64,000 nt of DNA. Origin: Cacajao melanocephalus. Lineage: Eukaryota; Chordata; Mammalia; Primates; Pitheciidae. Where the stretch lies: NCBI GenBank assembly GCA_963573385.1, contig CAUYLG010071306.1, positions 62,001-126,000 on the forward strand, read 5' to 3'. Under the pieces are notes generated by a model. It made no database searches and had not been told where the DNA came from. It was given only the letters and a program-made list of their open reading frames with translations. A program made the translations under genes and the position numbers. Positions 37,206 through 49,139 of this stretch are shown piece after piece. How positions within the stretch are numbered: the first letter of the stretch is position 1; the number at the start of each line of letters is the position of its first letter.

Positions 37206-38956
37206 GAAAACAAACCATACACAAACAACACTCTTTGTTTCTCTAAACATTTCTGAATCCTTTCTGTCACTGGGCATACCATCACAGACTCATCATGATG
37301 AATCAATTTGCCAAAAAAATGTGATAGAGAAATCAATCAAAATTTCATTAGTGCAGAAATTACTGGTACACTTTCTACTTCTTAATAGGTGATGCTCTGG
37401 AGATTGTCATCTTCAAAAGACAATGGAAAAATAAAACAGACAAAATAATTGTAAATGACCAGTGGGATCAACCCATAGGCACGTGTTTCTCCTGGCAAGT
37501 ATTTTGTGAACCTTATTATAGTCCAACTAACCAGGATTTAGCGGGCAGTCAGTTATAGAGATGCTCAGTTCCTTCTTGTTGGACGGATGTAAGTAGTCTT
37601 TGCTGTGTGCTGATTGATAGTGCACCGTTTCTGGATCTGTTTGCCCTCAGCTTTATTCCATGCTCTTTCCTGCTCTGTTCTGAGTCGTATCTGGTGGACC
37701 ACTTTCAGACTGCTTTTTCTAGGGTTCTTTGCTAGCTGACAGGGTTTGCTGGAGCTGGCTCTTATCAATGAGTGAGAGCCAATTGACAAATGGTCAGAGA
37801 TCCTGTGAACTGGTTGTTAACACTGGTTAATATCACCATTAAAATTATCTAAACTTATATTAAATAAGTTATTGTATATTAAAAACCAAAGGTAATATCT
37901 ACTCCAAATTTATCATTTCCTAATTATTTTGCTACCCTTCTTTTTACTGTCTCTGCTCTAGAAGTTATGGTATGATATCCATATATGTGGGAAACACTAC
38001 ATAACAGTGTGTTATTATTGCTCATCTCTTCTCAACTTCACATTCAGGGACCATACAAGGAGTAGCTTGAAATTGGCCAAGTAAGAGTATTTATGCTATG
38101 GAAATCAGCAAATGCTAGCAATCAGGGCTTTTTTTTTTTTTGGGAGAGTCACTAGTTAACATGCTGTTTTCCAGTTGTGTTTAGCCAATGGGAAACTCTG
38201 AAGAGAGCTTGCTTGGAGGATGGGTGGAAAGAAGTAATGTTTTTCATCTTTTCTTCTGTGGCCTGAGGAATATCTCTTCCCTTGCCACCTCCAGTTGTTC
38301 CTCTGTTGAAGGAGTGGTATTGGCTTCCTCCTGTTGCTAATCTGGGTCGCTTCACTGTCAGACATTTGTCACCGAGTTTCTCAGTTCTTTTATCACCAGT
38401 GTAACCAATTCCTTGTACTAAATTCTTTCTGCTTTAAATAGTTGAACATTTTCTCCCTTTTAGATCTTATCTGATACATATAGAAAATTTATTTACACAG
38501 GTGTCTTTTGTTTTTAGTAGCACTTTTAATGTCAGAGCTTACAAAATTTAAAATAATATGATGTGTTAGTGATAGAAAGCCCTCTCTTTATTCAGAAAAA
38601 GACTTAAAGTGCCAGAAAGGGTAAGCAATTTGTTACAGTAGGCTGGTAAAAAGCAATAATGCTTTCCCAGCATATACTGGGATTTTCGACCCATACATTC
38701 ATATTTTGAGCTAGAGATAATATAGAACTTATTAGAATTACTGAATTCCTTCAATACTTTTTTGATATCTGAGTTTCGACTTGATAGCTCATATTCCACC
38801 TTTGTTTAGGTATTTTTTTTGTTTATGATGCCGTGGTGGCCAAGTCATGTCTACAATGAAAAATTTTAAAATATTGAATTGTTTTGAAAATTGAACTGGC
38901 AGTCAGCCGGCTGTCTTACTGTCTTATAAAAGTATTATTAAAGTAACACCACTGGA
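37206..38956. other. Unclassified intergenic sequence
   Basis: This is 1.75 kb without a recognised repeat or gene, apart from a short T-run near 38130. Confidence 0.4.
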
Positions 38957-39240
38957 GGTCAGGTGCAGTGGTTCATGCCTGTAATTCCAGTGTCTTGACA
39001 GGCTGAGGTGGGAAGATCCCTGGAAGCCAGGCGGTTGAGACCAGCCTGGGCAATATAGTAGATACCTTGTCTCTGCAAAACATTTAAAGATTATCCAGGC
39101 ACAACCTGGCCTAGCTACCCAGGAGGCTGTGGTGAAGGATCACTTGAGCCCAGGAGCTCGAGGGTACATTTGAGCCGTGATCACACCACAGGACTCTAGT
39201 CTGTGTGACAGAGCAAGACCCTGACAAAAAAAAAAAATAA
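38957..39240 (+). mobile_element. Old Alu (AluJ-like), sense
   Basis: A diverged full-length Alu: 'gcctgtaattccagtgtctt', 'gagaccagcctgggcaatat' and 'gtgacagagcaagaccctga', then an A-tail. The 'gagaccagcctgggcaa' form is typical of AluJ. Confidence 0.9.
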
Positions 39241-39559
39241 AAGCCTATTGGATATATAGCTGCTGTGTCTGGGTTCTGTCTCTTTGTTTATGAAGGTCCA
39301 TTAATTTATCATTTCATGGTCAAAATCCACATGATTCTATGTGACACAGATACCAGGAAGTGGTAGTTTCTTCTTTTCCTATGATTTTGTAGGCTATAGA
39401 GAAAGTGGATTTTACTTAGTAAATGACTGAATGGTTACATATTTCATCTCATAGAAAAGCCCTAATTTTAAAATTCTGCTGAAGTGGCTTAGATTATAAA
39501 CACTGCTCTTGTAACTTTATATCCTGTAAGTCTCCTTTAGTGCTCTGTTATTAAAATAT
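39241..39559. other. Unclassified intergenic sequence
   Basis: No repeat or exon is recognised. Confidence 0.4.
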
Positions 39560-39900
39560 TATGAAAGAGAAAGAGCACTGATTAAACCTGCCTACATGGA
39601 TACATTTACATTAATGCATGATGATTAATTATAAGTTAATATGCTCATTCACAAAAATATTTTAAGGTGGCATAATGATAAGGCTGCACAGATAACCTTG
39701 CACAACCCCTTATTAACGTTATCAAAACCAGATATGAGGTGACGTTAACACATTTTGGAGTGGCACGCTAGCAAGCCAACTGGCTTTCCCTGCGTGTCAT
39801 ACTCACTTTGGACCACAAGATGCCGCTCAATAATCCGTTATGATTTAGGTCTTTGTTAGAAGCCAAATGATATTTCCATTTATTTTACATGCTCTCCAAT
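39560..39900. promoter_or_regulatory. Candidate conserved non-coding element rich in homeodomain sites
   Basis: It has no repeat signature. A dense cluster of TAAT/ATTA cores lies at 39612-39645 ('attaatgcatgatgattaat', then 'tataagttaatatgc'), followed by CpG-bearing text ('gaggtgacgttaacac', 'gtggcacgctagcaagcc'). This texture is usual for developmental enhancers. Conservation cannot be tested here, so this is a guess from composition. Confidence 0.3.
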
Positions 39901-41077
39901 TACATATTAAAACTCATAGTGGGTGGGTTACGGGGAGGAGACCCTGATTCTGTAGGCACTTTTTAACTAGGATGTGGGAAATCTGTGAATAATTTGTTTA
40001 AGGTATACAGATTCAGGCTGAGAATTCAGACGCCATAGAATTGTGGCATCCTCAGCTTCTATGAGTGTGTGTACTTGTCTACTCCTGCCCAGCCATCTAC
40101 CCAGCCCTTTTTGTATAGTCACCTGCACCATTGTCCCAGAATGAAATAATTTCCTGCTGGTTCTTGCTAGCAACTCACAAAACAACCCATTTTTGTAACT
40201 CTTCAAAATGCCAAAGTATTACCTTAAAACAAAAACACATAATAAGCTTTCTGTTTCTCAGGCAGCAATTAAGTAGTCACAACATGGCAGTTCATAGATG
40301 AAAGCTCCAGAAATAGTTGTTTCCAAAGGTAACCACTGGAAGAAGGTAATTTTATTTCCCAAGTCCTTAAGTCCTTGTCTTAGGAAAAAAAATCATGAAG
40401 ATTCTCTTTGACAAAGATGGCTGTGGTCTTTAACTTTCCCATCAAATTTGCCCTGCATTTAAATTTATATGTTTTAATTTTTTTGAGATAAGATGGAGGC
40501 AGGTCTTCACTACAAATACTTTTTTATGACCAGTGTCTAAACAAAGACCTATGCCCACCAGCCAAGGTGGCCACATGATGAAAACACATTTCTTGGAAAG
40601 TGGAAGGGCTGGGCTTAGACAAGAAGCAGCTACAGAAGGGAATCTCTTCCACAAACGTCATGTGGGAAAGTTACTTTGCCCTTTTCAGGTGTAAAGTTGT
40701 CAGCAATAGAGCTGATCTGCCCCCTAGTAAAATAGACTGCCTAGGTGGTATGATTTCCAGGTTGTCAAGAAGTAGCCCTCAACATAGTCACTTCTTATCC
40801 ATCACTTCCATTTTAGTGTGTTGGTTTTCAGATACTTTGGTCTCAGCTGGCTGAGCACAGGATTTTAAGAGATGGAGACTGATGATCAGAATAAACAAAC
40901 ATATGAGAGACCCTGTATGATGGTGAGAGGAGAGAGGATAAGCAGCAGAAATGGCAGGAGGATGACCTAGTTTTGGAAAGAGATGCTCTAGGAAAAGCCC
41001 CATCTGCTGCTTTGTTTTGCCTGTGATCCATTCTTAGGACTGGATCAACTTGGTGGTGTGAACATTTAGTTAAGAGA
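39901..41077. other. Unclassified intergenic sequence
   Basis: No repeat or exon is recognised between the candidate element and the L1. Confidence 0.4.
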
Positions 41078-41093
41078 ATAAAAAATGAATGGA

Positions 41094-41788
41094 CTCTAAA
41101 AAACTAAAAACAGAATTACCATATGACCCAGCATTCCCACTGCTTAGCATATATCCAGAAGAAAGAAAATCTGCATATCTAAGAGATACCTGCACCCCTA
41201 TATTTATCACAGGACTATTTACAATAGCCAAGATTCACAGGCAACCTAAGTGACCATCAGTGGATAAATGGATAACGATAATGTGCCACGTGTACATAAT
41301 GGAGTATTATTCAGCTATAAACAATGGCGAAATTCTGCTATTTGTAGCAACACAGATGGAGCTAGAGGTCCTTATGTTAAGGAGAATAAACCAGGCACAG
41401 CAAGACAAATACTGCAGGTTCTCACTCATATGAGGGAGCTAGAAAGTGGATCTCATGATGGTTGAGAGTGGAATGATGGTTATCAAAGGCTGGGAGGAAG
41501 GGTGTGTGGAGAAGGGTAGGAAAAGAGGTTGGTTGATGGGTGGTATAAACATATAGTTGGACAGAAGACATAAGTTCTAGTATTCAAAGGTATGGCAGGG
41601 AGATTATTGTTAGGAACAAAATTTATTGTATATTTCAAAATGGCTAGAAAAGGTATAATGTTCCCAACAGAAAGAATAATATTTGAGGTGATCGATGTTC
41701 TAATTACCCTGATTTGATCATTCCATATTGTATACAGGTATCAAAATATCACATGTACCCCCAAAATATATGTGACTATTAAATATCC
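41094..41788 (+). mobile_element. 5'-truncated L1, sense
   Basis: The body starts in late ORF2 ('ttaccatatgacccagcatt') and runs through 'ggagtattattcagctataa', 'gttctcactcatatgaggga' and 'ttatcaaaggctgggaggaa' to 'atgtacccccaaaatatatg'. A perfect 16-bp TSD ATAAAAAATGAATGGA lies at 41078-41093 and 41789-41804. It is roughly of L1MA/L1PB age. Confidence 0.95.
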
Positions 41789-41804
41789 ATAAAAAATGAA
41801 TGGA

Positions 41805-42168
41805 GAGCCTTGTCCTCTGAGCCAGCTTTCTCATTTCTCATCAGTCCTGGCTCTTCATATCATTAAGAGACACATCACATTTTTTTTTCTTCATTCTCAT
41901 TCATTTGTTCATTCTTGTGAATTCAACAGATGTTCACAAATAGTTCAACAACTGTTTATCTTGTACTTACCTTCTATCAGGTATTGGATTAACTGCTGTG
42001 GATATGAAGATGAAAAACATTCAATTGTCAGAGCTACGAGGACAATATTACTGGAACTATTTTGCAGAAAAACTCATTTTTTTCCTTGAAAATATCCTAA
42101 TATATGGTGGAAACGTTAAATTTTGCTGTATTTAATGTAAAAGTGAAAAAACATAGCTTCTTTGGACC
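41805..42168. other. Unclassified intergenic sequence
   Basis: No feature is recognised. Confidence 0.4.
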
Positions 42169-42327
42169 AGTGATTCTCCAGCCTTCAAATGCACGGGCAT
42201 CACTCCGGGATTAGTAAGAACACAGGCTGTGACTCAGTATGTCTAAGGCTAGGCTTGAAATTGTGCATTTCTAACAAGCTCTTGGGTGATGCTGATTCAG
42301 GGGACCACACTTTTGAGTAACAGGCTT
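42169..42327 (+). mobile_element. MER5A-like hAT-Charlie element
   Basis: It starts 'cagtgattctccagccttca' and ends 'ccacacttttgagtaaca', the MER5A inverted ends, with 'caagctcttgggtgatgctg' inside. Confidence 0.75.
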
Positions 42328-42699
42328 TAGCCAGACCTGCTGTGGAGTAATTAGTTACCCAGAGAGAGAGAAGTTTCTCACAGGAAAATGATACACTTCT
42401 AGGTCAGAGGGAGGAGAAAATGGGTGTTAAGACAAACCTCTATAAAAGTAAGACAGGGATAAGACAGGGAGGATCTATTTATGATGAATCGCTCTCTGCC
42501 ACCTGACTCTGTTTGCGTTTTCAGGATCAGACGTATCGTACCATTCACCAGGATACTGGTTTTCTCCTAAGAGGGACACTGATCAATTCCTGCATCACTA
42601 TTTTGAAACATCAGAACTGAAATGGCTTTTATGTTCCTAAAAGAAGAAGAAAAAGGCACCACTTTTGAAGGGAAAAAATAGTTTTCCGATAACCCCCAT
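42328..42699. other. Unclassified intergenic sequence
   Basis: No repeat or exon is recognised. Confidence 0.4.
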
Positions 42700-43870
42700 T
42701 AACTACAGGGGTCATTGTGGCAAAATGAATGGGATTAGAAATCTGCTAAAAGCTGCAGTATATGGTACGTGGTGACTGACAAGCCTTTCACTGAGTAGTT
42801 ACAAATGGGACTAATGGTTTAAACTTGTTAGTCATTGTCAGAGCCTCTGATCCTTGAGTCAGCTATGGAAGCTATGGCAGAAATCGATAAGGCACCACTT
42901 TCCGCAGTGAACTGCTAGACCATATAGATTGCCTGGAGGGAAATACTGAGTTCCCTCCCAGGCTGCCAGATGAAAGCAGGCAGCTAAATCTGCAGGAAGA
43001 TTGACCACACTGCTCGGGGCAATTAGGCCTTTCACCACTTTGAACGATGATTATAAACGGAGGAGAGGGTTGGGAGAGTGAAGGGGAGACAGCTCTGCAT
43101 GACAAACTGAAAGCTGGAAGCCATTTTGGGAGCCTTGTCAGTTTCATGGTCACTGAGGGCATTTTTTTTTCCTTTCGCTTGTTCAGATTGTTATACAATG
43201 AATGTTCTGGGGCTGCTGCGTTTCCTTCCTTTCTTCTTTCTCTTTATTTTTCTTTAGAAGCTGGAGAAGGGAAGACAGGCCGCCAGAGCAGCACTTGGTT
43301 GATGATAAACTGTAAACTGCAGCTGAACTCCATTAATCCGTTCAATCCCTAAAGCCTGGGGCCTGAGTGCCTGTCGAGGGAGGAGGGCTTCCTGTTGGGT
43401 ACATTTCAAAACAATCACATCCTATTGTTCAGTGCCTTTTGGGGTAGAGCCCTGCGAGGGTGCCAAAATCATCAGCGAAAGAAAGTGCATGTTCCCGCAA
43501 CAATTATAGACAAGCTGCAGATTATCAGCAGGCTTCAAGGGGCAAGATGCTGGGGCCCGTTTGGCAGAGGGCTCTGCTTGGAGAGGAGCCTCATATCTGA
43601 TGCACACAAAGCTGCACCCATCATTATTATTAAGAGCGTCCAAGTGCTCCGTGGCTGCCTAGGCTGCGGGAAGCCCAGATGTGCAAGAGAAAGGAACTAC
43701 AGGAGATGTGCAAAGCTTTGCCTTGGTTTTTGGCAGAAAGGCAGGGTTGCTCAGCCTCATGTCGAAGAGTTTTTGGCCTCTTTCTTCTTCATCAACTTTA
43801 TATTTCTGCTCAAATTTCAACTGGCGATGCATCGTCCATTTCTTTGTTTCCGTTGTTGAGTTTCATTCCC
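42700..43870. promoter_or_regulatory. Candidate conserved non-coding / enhancer segment
   Basis: This 1.2-kb block is free of repeats, balanced in base composition and CpG-bearing, unlike its flanks. It holds clustered factor-type motifs: 'ccattaatccgttcaat' (TAATCC bicoid-type) at about 43331, CAGCTG E-box near 43319, 'cctattgttcag' (SOX-type) near 43421, and 'catcattattattaag' near 43620. Open frames of 101-154 codons (43047-43352 and 43395-43859) have no domain and probably reflect composition. Regulatory function is inferred from texture only. Confidence 0.35.
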
Positions 43871-44494
43871 TTTCTAACATTAGCTTCATGATTGATTAAT
43901 TTTTTTCTTATCAGGCCCTGGCTCGTAGTCCACTGTTGACTTTAAGTTGTACTGGAAACCATGTTCCACTAAGTATTGTTTTACTGTCAAGTGGATCGGG
44001 GGGCAAGATGTTAAGATGTGGGAATAATCCTAGGTGCTGCTCTGTGGCAGGGCTGTCAGTCAGAGGTTCTTGGACCTCTTCACCACCCTGGTGAATGCAG
44101 TCCTCGGTAGAGACTGTTGGAAAAGTCTATTTTTTTTAGGTTTGCTTGGTGGCTGCTAACTGGCATATTAAAGAGGTGTATACCAAGAATTGAAATGCGA
44201 AGTTCGTTAGGAAACAAGAGGGTACTTGGAGGAAGTGAGTGCTCCCTGTCTTAAATGGTGCGCATCTCTTTGATGGGAGGGGTGATTCAGGGGACTGTTT
44301 GCTGCCATTTTCTGTTGCGTGGAAAGAAGAGCTCAGGCTCAAAGGGGCAACTCATGGGGCATTTTTTGCTCATCTTCAGTTCACTAAACATCCATGAAAC
44401 ATCACCTGCTGTCAAGAGACCTTGGCCCAGGTGGCTCCCAGTCAGATGGGAAGCTTCACATTACCTACTTACAATCCCATGAGGATGGACTGAC
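43871..44494. other. Unclassified intergenic sequence
   Basis: No repeat or exon is recognised. Confidence 0.4.
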
Positions 44495-44760
44495 CTCTTA
44501 TGATATGGCCTACGGAATGTACAACATCAAGAGTGAACCCTAATATAAACTATGAACTTTGGGGGATAATGATGTGTCAATGTGAGTTCATCATTTGTAA
44601 CAAACATAACCCTCTGGTGGGGGAATATTTTTAATAAAGGAGGCTGTATATGTGTGGGGGCAGAGGGTACATGGGAACTCTCTGTCCCTTCCTGTCAGTT
44701 TTGCTGTGAATCTAAAACTACTTAAAAAAACAAAGTTCATTTAAAAAAAAACACAAAAAA
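44495..44760 (+). mobile_element. Old L1 3' end, sense
   Basis: 'tgtacaacatcaagagtgaa', 'ataatgatgtgtcaatgtga', 'gtttgtaacaaac'-like text, 'ctctggtgggggaatatttt' and 'tttgctgtgaatctaaaact' are a well-known old L1M-type 3' terminus, followed by an A-rich tail. Confidence 0.7.
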
Positions 44761-45277
44761 ACTAAAGAGGGAATTATAACTGCTATCCAAATATTAATCA
44801 CAATGATAAGTGAAGTAAAACGAAGCAATTTATTTGATTTAGAAGATTCTTTTATAAAGTAAGTGAATTTGACCTTCCTTATCCTTCTTTATGGCATGAA
44901 ATGAGAATTATTTCTGCAAATCAAGTAAATTTAAAAGGAAATATTAACTCTCTTAGGCAGCCAAGGAATTACCTTAAAATACTTAATAATCAGAAAACTG
45001 TTAAATCATAGAATAATGTATAGAATTTGAGAAAACTTGCAGTCTTAGCAAGATAGTTGCTTTAATAATATTCTTTTTATTTACTAGGTTCATCTTAAAT
45101 TATGATTTTACTGGGGGTGGCAGTGGTGTGTTCTAGCGTACTGGGATGGAAGGTGGGCAATGTGAATTGTAGTTCCAATTCTACCCCAGGGCATTTTGGT
45201 GAGCAAGAACTTCCATCTCCTTGCCACTTGATCTTCACCTGTGAAATGGAAGACTTCAGTAGTCAATATTGAGGTCC
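44761..45277. other. Unclassified intergenic sequence
   Basis: AT-rich; no repeat or exon is recognised. Confidence 0.4.
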
Positions 45278-45727
45278 TGTGGTAGGGAGAATGATGGCTT
45301 TCCAAAGAGTCCACACTCGAATCCCTGGAGTCTGTCAATGTGTTATGTTCCATGGCAAGAGGGATTTTGCAGATGAGATTAAGATAGGATGTTAAGATAG
45401 GAAAATTATCCTGGATTATTTGTGTGGGCCCAAATGTAATCACAGGGTTCTTAAAAAATGAAAGAGGTATGCAGAGTCAGAGAAGGAAATGGGACAATGG
45501 AAGCAGTGTTGGAGTGAAGCAATGTCAGAAGAACACCAATCTGCCATTAGTGGCTTTGAATACGGATGGAGGCCATGAGCCAAGGAATATAGGGAGCCTC
45601 TGAAAGCTGGAAAAGGCAAGGAAATGACTTCTGCCTACTGAGCCTTCAGAAGAAACATAGCCTTGCTTGGTCTTATCCCTGAGAGAGTCAGTTTGAACTT
45701 TTGATCTCCAAAGCTGTAAGATAAACA
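45278..45727 (+). mobile_element. MLT1-group LTR, left part
   Basis: It starts 'tgtggtagggagaatgatgg' and keeps 'caagagggattttgcagatg', 'attatcctggattatttgtg', 'tgggcccaaatgtaatcaca', 'ggccatgagccaaggaatat' and 'gaaagctggaaaaggcaagg' in order. It breaks at 'aagataaaca', where another LTR begins. The MaLR assignment is likely; the subfamily is not named. Confidence 0.7.
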
Positions 45728-46081
45728 TGATATGGTTTGGCTGTGTCTTCACGCAAATCTCGCCTTGAATTATAATAATCCCCAAGTGTCAAAGGTGGGG
45801 CCAGGTGGAGAAAATTGAATCTTGGGGGCTTTCCTCCATACTATTCTTGTGGAAGTGACTAAGTGTCATGGGATCTGATGGTTTTATAAATGGGACTTCC
45901 CCTGCACAAGCTCTCTTCCCTGCCACCATGTAAGACATGACTTTGCTCCTCCTTTGCCTTCTGCCATGATTGTGAGGCCTCTCCACCACATGAAACTGTG
46001 AGTCCATTAAACCTCATTTTCTTTATAAATGACCGAATCTCAGACAGGTCTTTATTAGCTGCATGAGAACAGACTAATACA
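45728..46081 (+). mobile_element. MST/THE1-type LTR (ERVL-MaLR), nested
   Basis: It starts 'tgatatggtttggctgtgtc' and ends 'gaacagactaataca', with 'gggatctgatggttttataa', 'tgccaccatgtaagacatga' and 'ttgtgaggcctctccaccac' between. It lies inside the older LTR. A convincing 5-bp TSD is no longer visible. Confidence 0.9.
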
Positions 46082-46152
46082 ATATGTTTGTACTGTTTTT
46101 AAGCTATTAAAACGTTGGTAATTTGTTATAGCAGCAATGGGAAGCTAATACA
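46082..46152 (+). mobile_element. MLT1-group LTR, right part
   Basis: 'gtactgtttttaagctatta', 'aaacgttggtaatttgttat' and 'agcagcaatgggaagctaat', then 'aca', is the 3' end of the LTR interrupted at 45727. Confidence 0.75.
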
Positions 46153-47039
46153 GATTCCTTTTGTTGAAGCTATGAACATATAATATATGAAGGGTCACTA
46201 GAAAATTCCAAAATCAGATAGTGATATACAAAGAAAGATGACTACTAACAATTATTTGAGTGTGAAATTTAGGGCTCACTGAAGGTAAGGTTTGTAAAAG
46301 CAGAAACCGGTAAGAAGAGAAAGTAATACACAGGAATCCATGAAGGAAAAAACGATGGAAAAAACATTGTGAAGGAAGAAGCATACTTAAGCATTTGCTT
46401 ATGAATAGATATGTGAAACAGCTGTATATATATATATTTTCTTTTTCCTTGATTGGCAGAATGGAATGGAATGGAATGTTAACAGATACTGGTTTAGAAG
46501 GAACAGAATCTCAGAATTAACAGGGGCCATTGTGATTGATCTCCTTGTAATAAATGTCAGAATTCATCCTACAGTATCCCTGAAAATTGTTCCTGAGTCT
46601 GGTACTTAGTAAATATTTAGGTACTTAGTAAATATTTGTTACATAGATGAATATATTTTATTAATGACAATGAAATATTCCAGCAATAAGTAAATTAGAA
46701 AATTATGAAAAAAACAACCTGAATAATTAATTCAGACTTATTAAATTGGGAACAAGGCATACTTTGAATATAGTGATAGCTTTATGCTTTTTTTTCTTCT
46801 GATTTATAAGTCTGCAAACCGTACCTTGTTAATATCTTCAAAGGGACTTTCTTCTGCCCAAAGGGACTATAGGTGATATACAGAAGTACTTACATGCTTT
46901 CCTTTAAGAAACCTGTGAATTCACTGGGAAACCAGAAATTAATGCCTATTATTCAAGAGTATCTAGCACTGCTTTTCTCCCAGGCAGATCTATTTAAGCC
47001 ACGTGGGTAGCTGTAACCTCCCAGTAACACAGGATGTAG
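46153..47039. other. Unclassified sequence with small tandem repeats
   Basis: It includes a (TA) run near 46423-46436, four GGAAT/GAATG units near 46461-46480, and a 19-bp tandem duplication of a 'ggtacttagtaaatattta' unit at 46601-46637. Nothing else is recognised. Confidence 0.5.
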
Positions 47040-47530
47040 AGGTTATATTGGGGCCTCGAACAATTAATCAACATTATGGCATAACGGCTTGAATATGGAA
47101 ATTCTGAAGGTACTACATGTTGATAAATGGCCAGTTTATGCTAAGATCCATCAAGTGTGTTGGGGCATTTGGAACTATCACTGCACAATCATGACATGGT
47201 CATTATCGGGCTGCAAATCGTCCAAAGAAATGACATGCTTCAGGAAGCAAGATTTGCTGGTGGCGGCTGCCTCTTTTTAAACTCAGTGTGAGGCCAGCTT
47301 GCTGTAAACGAAGCAATACAGCATGTAGATTAGCTCATGTGCGGCAGCTGCATGGCGGAAAGCAATTATAACACAGAAGCAACTCCACACGCCGGAACTA
47401 GCACCTCCTGAAATATGATCACCTCCGCTTCACTACGGAGGGAGATGCCAAACTGAAATACACACACAGCCGTAATGGAAGAGGGAGACCTGAATATATT
47501 ATGGGGAGGAGAGAAGCTGGGTTGTTCCTG
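47040..47530. promoter_or_regulatory. Candidate conserved non-coding / enhancer segment
   Basis: This repeat-free, CpG-containing block differs from the AT-rich flanks. It has 'gaacaattaatcaacattat' (SOX plus homeodomain-like) near 47058, 'gcggcagctgcatggcgg' (E-box) near 47341 and 'aagcaattataacacag' near 47361. The long open frame on the minus strand (47366-47842, 158 codons) partly covers it and shows no domain. The call rests on sequence texture and needs an alignment. Confidence 0.35.
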
Positions 47531-48189
47531 AGCAGCCTTAGCTGAAACTAAGCAGTTGGTAGAGGCCATTGTTGAAAACTCTTTAGCTCCTGTGGACTCT
47601 GAAACAGGATTCTTCCAGGGATACCACAGTCCACGATTTTCTTTGTTTAATGCAAACTCGGAGGATATTAAAGTCAGGGCATTATTGGATTTTCTTTTTG
47701 TTGATATACTAGATGTGACAAGTGCTTCTCTCTTCCTAGAAAACCCTTTCTCAGAAATGAATGGACATGCCCAGTGGATTGAATGTACACCAGATCCAGA
47801 TGGGACCAACACATAGTTTGAAGCGTTGCTTGGTATTTGCATATAAGGTGATAGACAGCTGGGCTTGGGCTGTTAGGTTTTGCAGTGAAGCAGGAGTGGC
47901 TAGTCTGCAAGTGAGAAGGAGCTGAATAGATACACAGACATGTGGACGAGAGATACCACAGTCTCAAAGCGAAGATTCAGTGGGTTCAGATTTTGACTTT
48001 CCGTTGACTAGTTTCGGTCACTTGTGAGTCCCTGCTGTAATTTCCTCTCTTGGTTTCTATGAGATATTTATCCTTTTATAAACGGTCCCTTTCCTTTATT
48101 CTGTTTTGAGTGGCTTTCTGTTTCTGGGGCTTTGATTAAATGATTTCCCTTTTCCGCAGCTCCACCCCTGCCAGCTTTGGCTGAGCTCT
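47531..48189. other. Unclassified intergenic sequence
   Basis: No repeat or exon is recognised. The segment up to about 47820 may belong with the preceding candidate element. Confidence 0.4.
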
Positions 48190-48370
48190 TACCATGTCAC
48201 AGAATTTGTTTTGGTGATTTAGGCATATCATTTTATTCAATACTCTCACCAACATTCAAAGGTAGATATGGTTATTTCATTTTTTTCATGAGGAAATAGA
48301 CTCAGAAAGGTTAGATAATATCTCTAAAGTCACACGGTTGTTAAGTGGGGGAAGTGGTGATTTCTATTGA
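48190..48370 (+). mobile_element. MIR SINE, sense
   Basis: 'atttttttcatgaggaaata', 'gactcagaaaggttagataa' and 'aaagtcacacggttgttaag' are in MIR order. Confidence 0.75.
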
Positions 48371-49139
48371 AGTTACATTTGCATTGAAATTGATTTTACA
48401 TTTTCTGTGAAATCATTAAACCACCTACTATATAGTAAATGATTTATGCTATAATTTGAGAGCAGAATCTATGTTGAATTACTGAATCAACTTGGGAATA
48501 GGACTAGAAACCAAATCATCTTTATTTAAAAAGCTAACACTGTCTATGTTTACTTGAGGGCTGAAAACTTGCACAGCTTCAAAGAAAATAGACTATAAGA
48601 ATTTTTCTGGGGTAGAAAGAGGGGGCGAAAGTTTTAGATATATGCCTAGATTATTTATAACTTATTCTGGTTTATAGCTTGCTGATGGGTCAATTCTGTA
48701 ATGTTGAAAAAGGTGAAGAGTCCACTGGATATTCCGTGAATTGCTCGTCTTGGTCTCTTATATTGAGAAAATAATTACAGATAATTGGATTAACATTATT
48801 TTTCCTAAATCAAAGTATTCTGATACTCCTCTTTCTTGGTTTTATCTTTCTTCTGATCATAAAGAAATAAATGTATTCCCTAACTTATGATATTTGGGAT
48901 CTTTATTCTCTTTAATTTTCATTTGCTTTTTTGCGCTTTCCTTGCCTCTAGCTTTCCTTACCATGATGTTTAAGATTGCTCATCATCTGGGCACAATCAT
49001 TACCTCCTTTGTGGCCATTACTGCTCTCCACATCTTCGTCTCTATTCTCGTGAATGTCTCAGAGCTCTTTATATAATAGACCTGTTGTATCTGTTGGCTG
49101 TGGCCGGCTGTCACTTCCTGCCTCACAACCCACAACACC
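48371..49139. other. Unclassified intergenic sequence
   Basis: No repeat or exon is recognised. The part after 48880 is pyrimidine-rich. Confidence 0.4.

Noticed and set aside
43395..43859. 154-codon open frame on the plus strand
   Set aside because: No domain, overlapping ORFs on the other strand and an enhancer-like composition. I see no splice or promoter support.
45728..46081. A 5-bp target duplication for the nested MST-type LTR
   Set aside because: The bases next to the LTR (AAACA and ATATG) do not match, so no TSD is claimed.
47366..47842. 158-codon open frame on the minus strand
   Set aside because: No recognised domain, and it spans a candidate non-coding element. Length alone is not evidence in stop-poor sequence.
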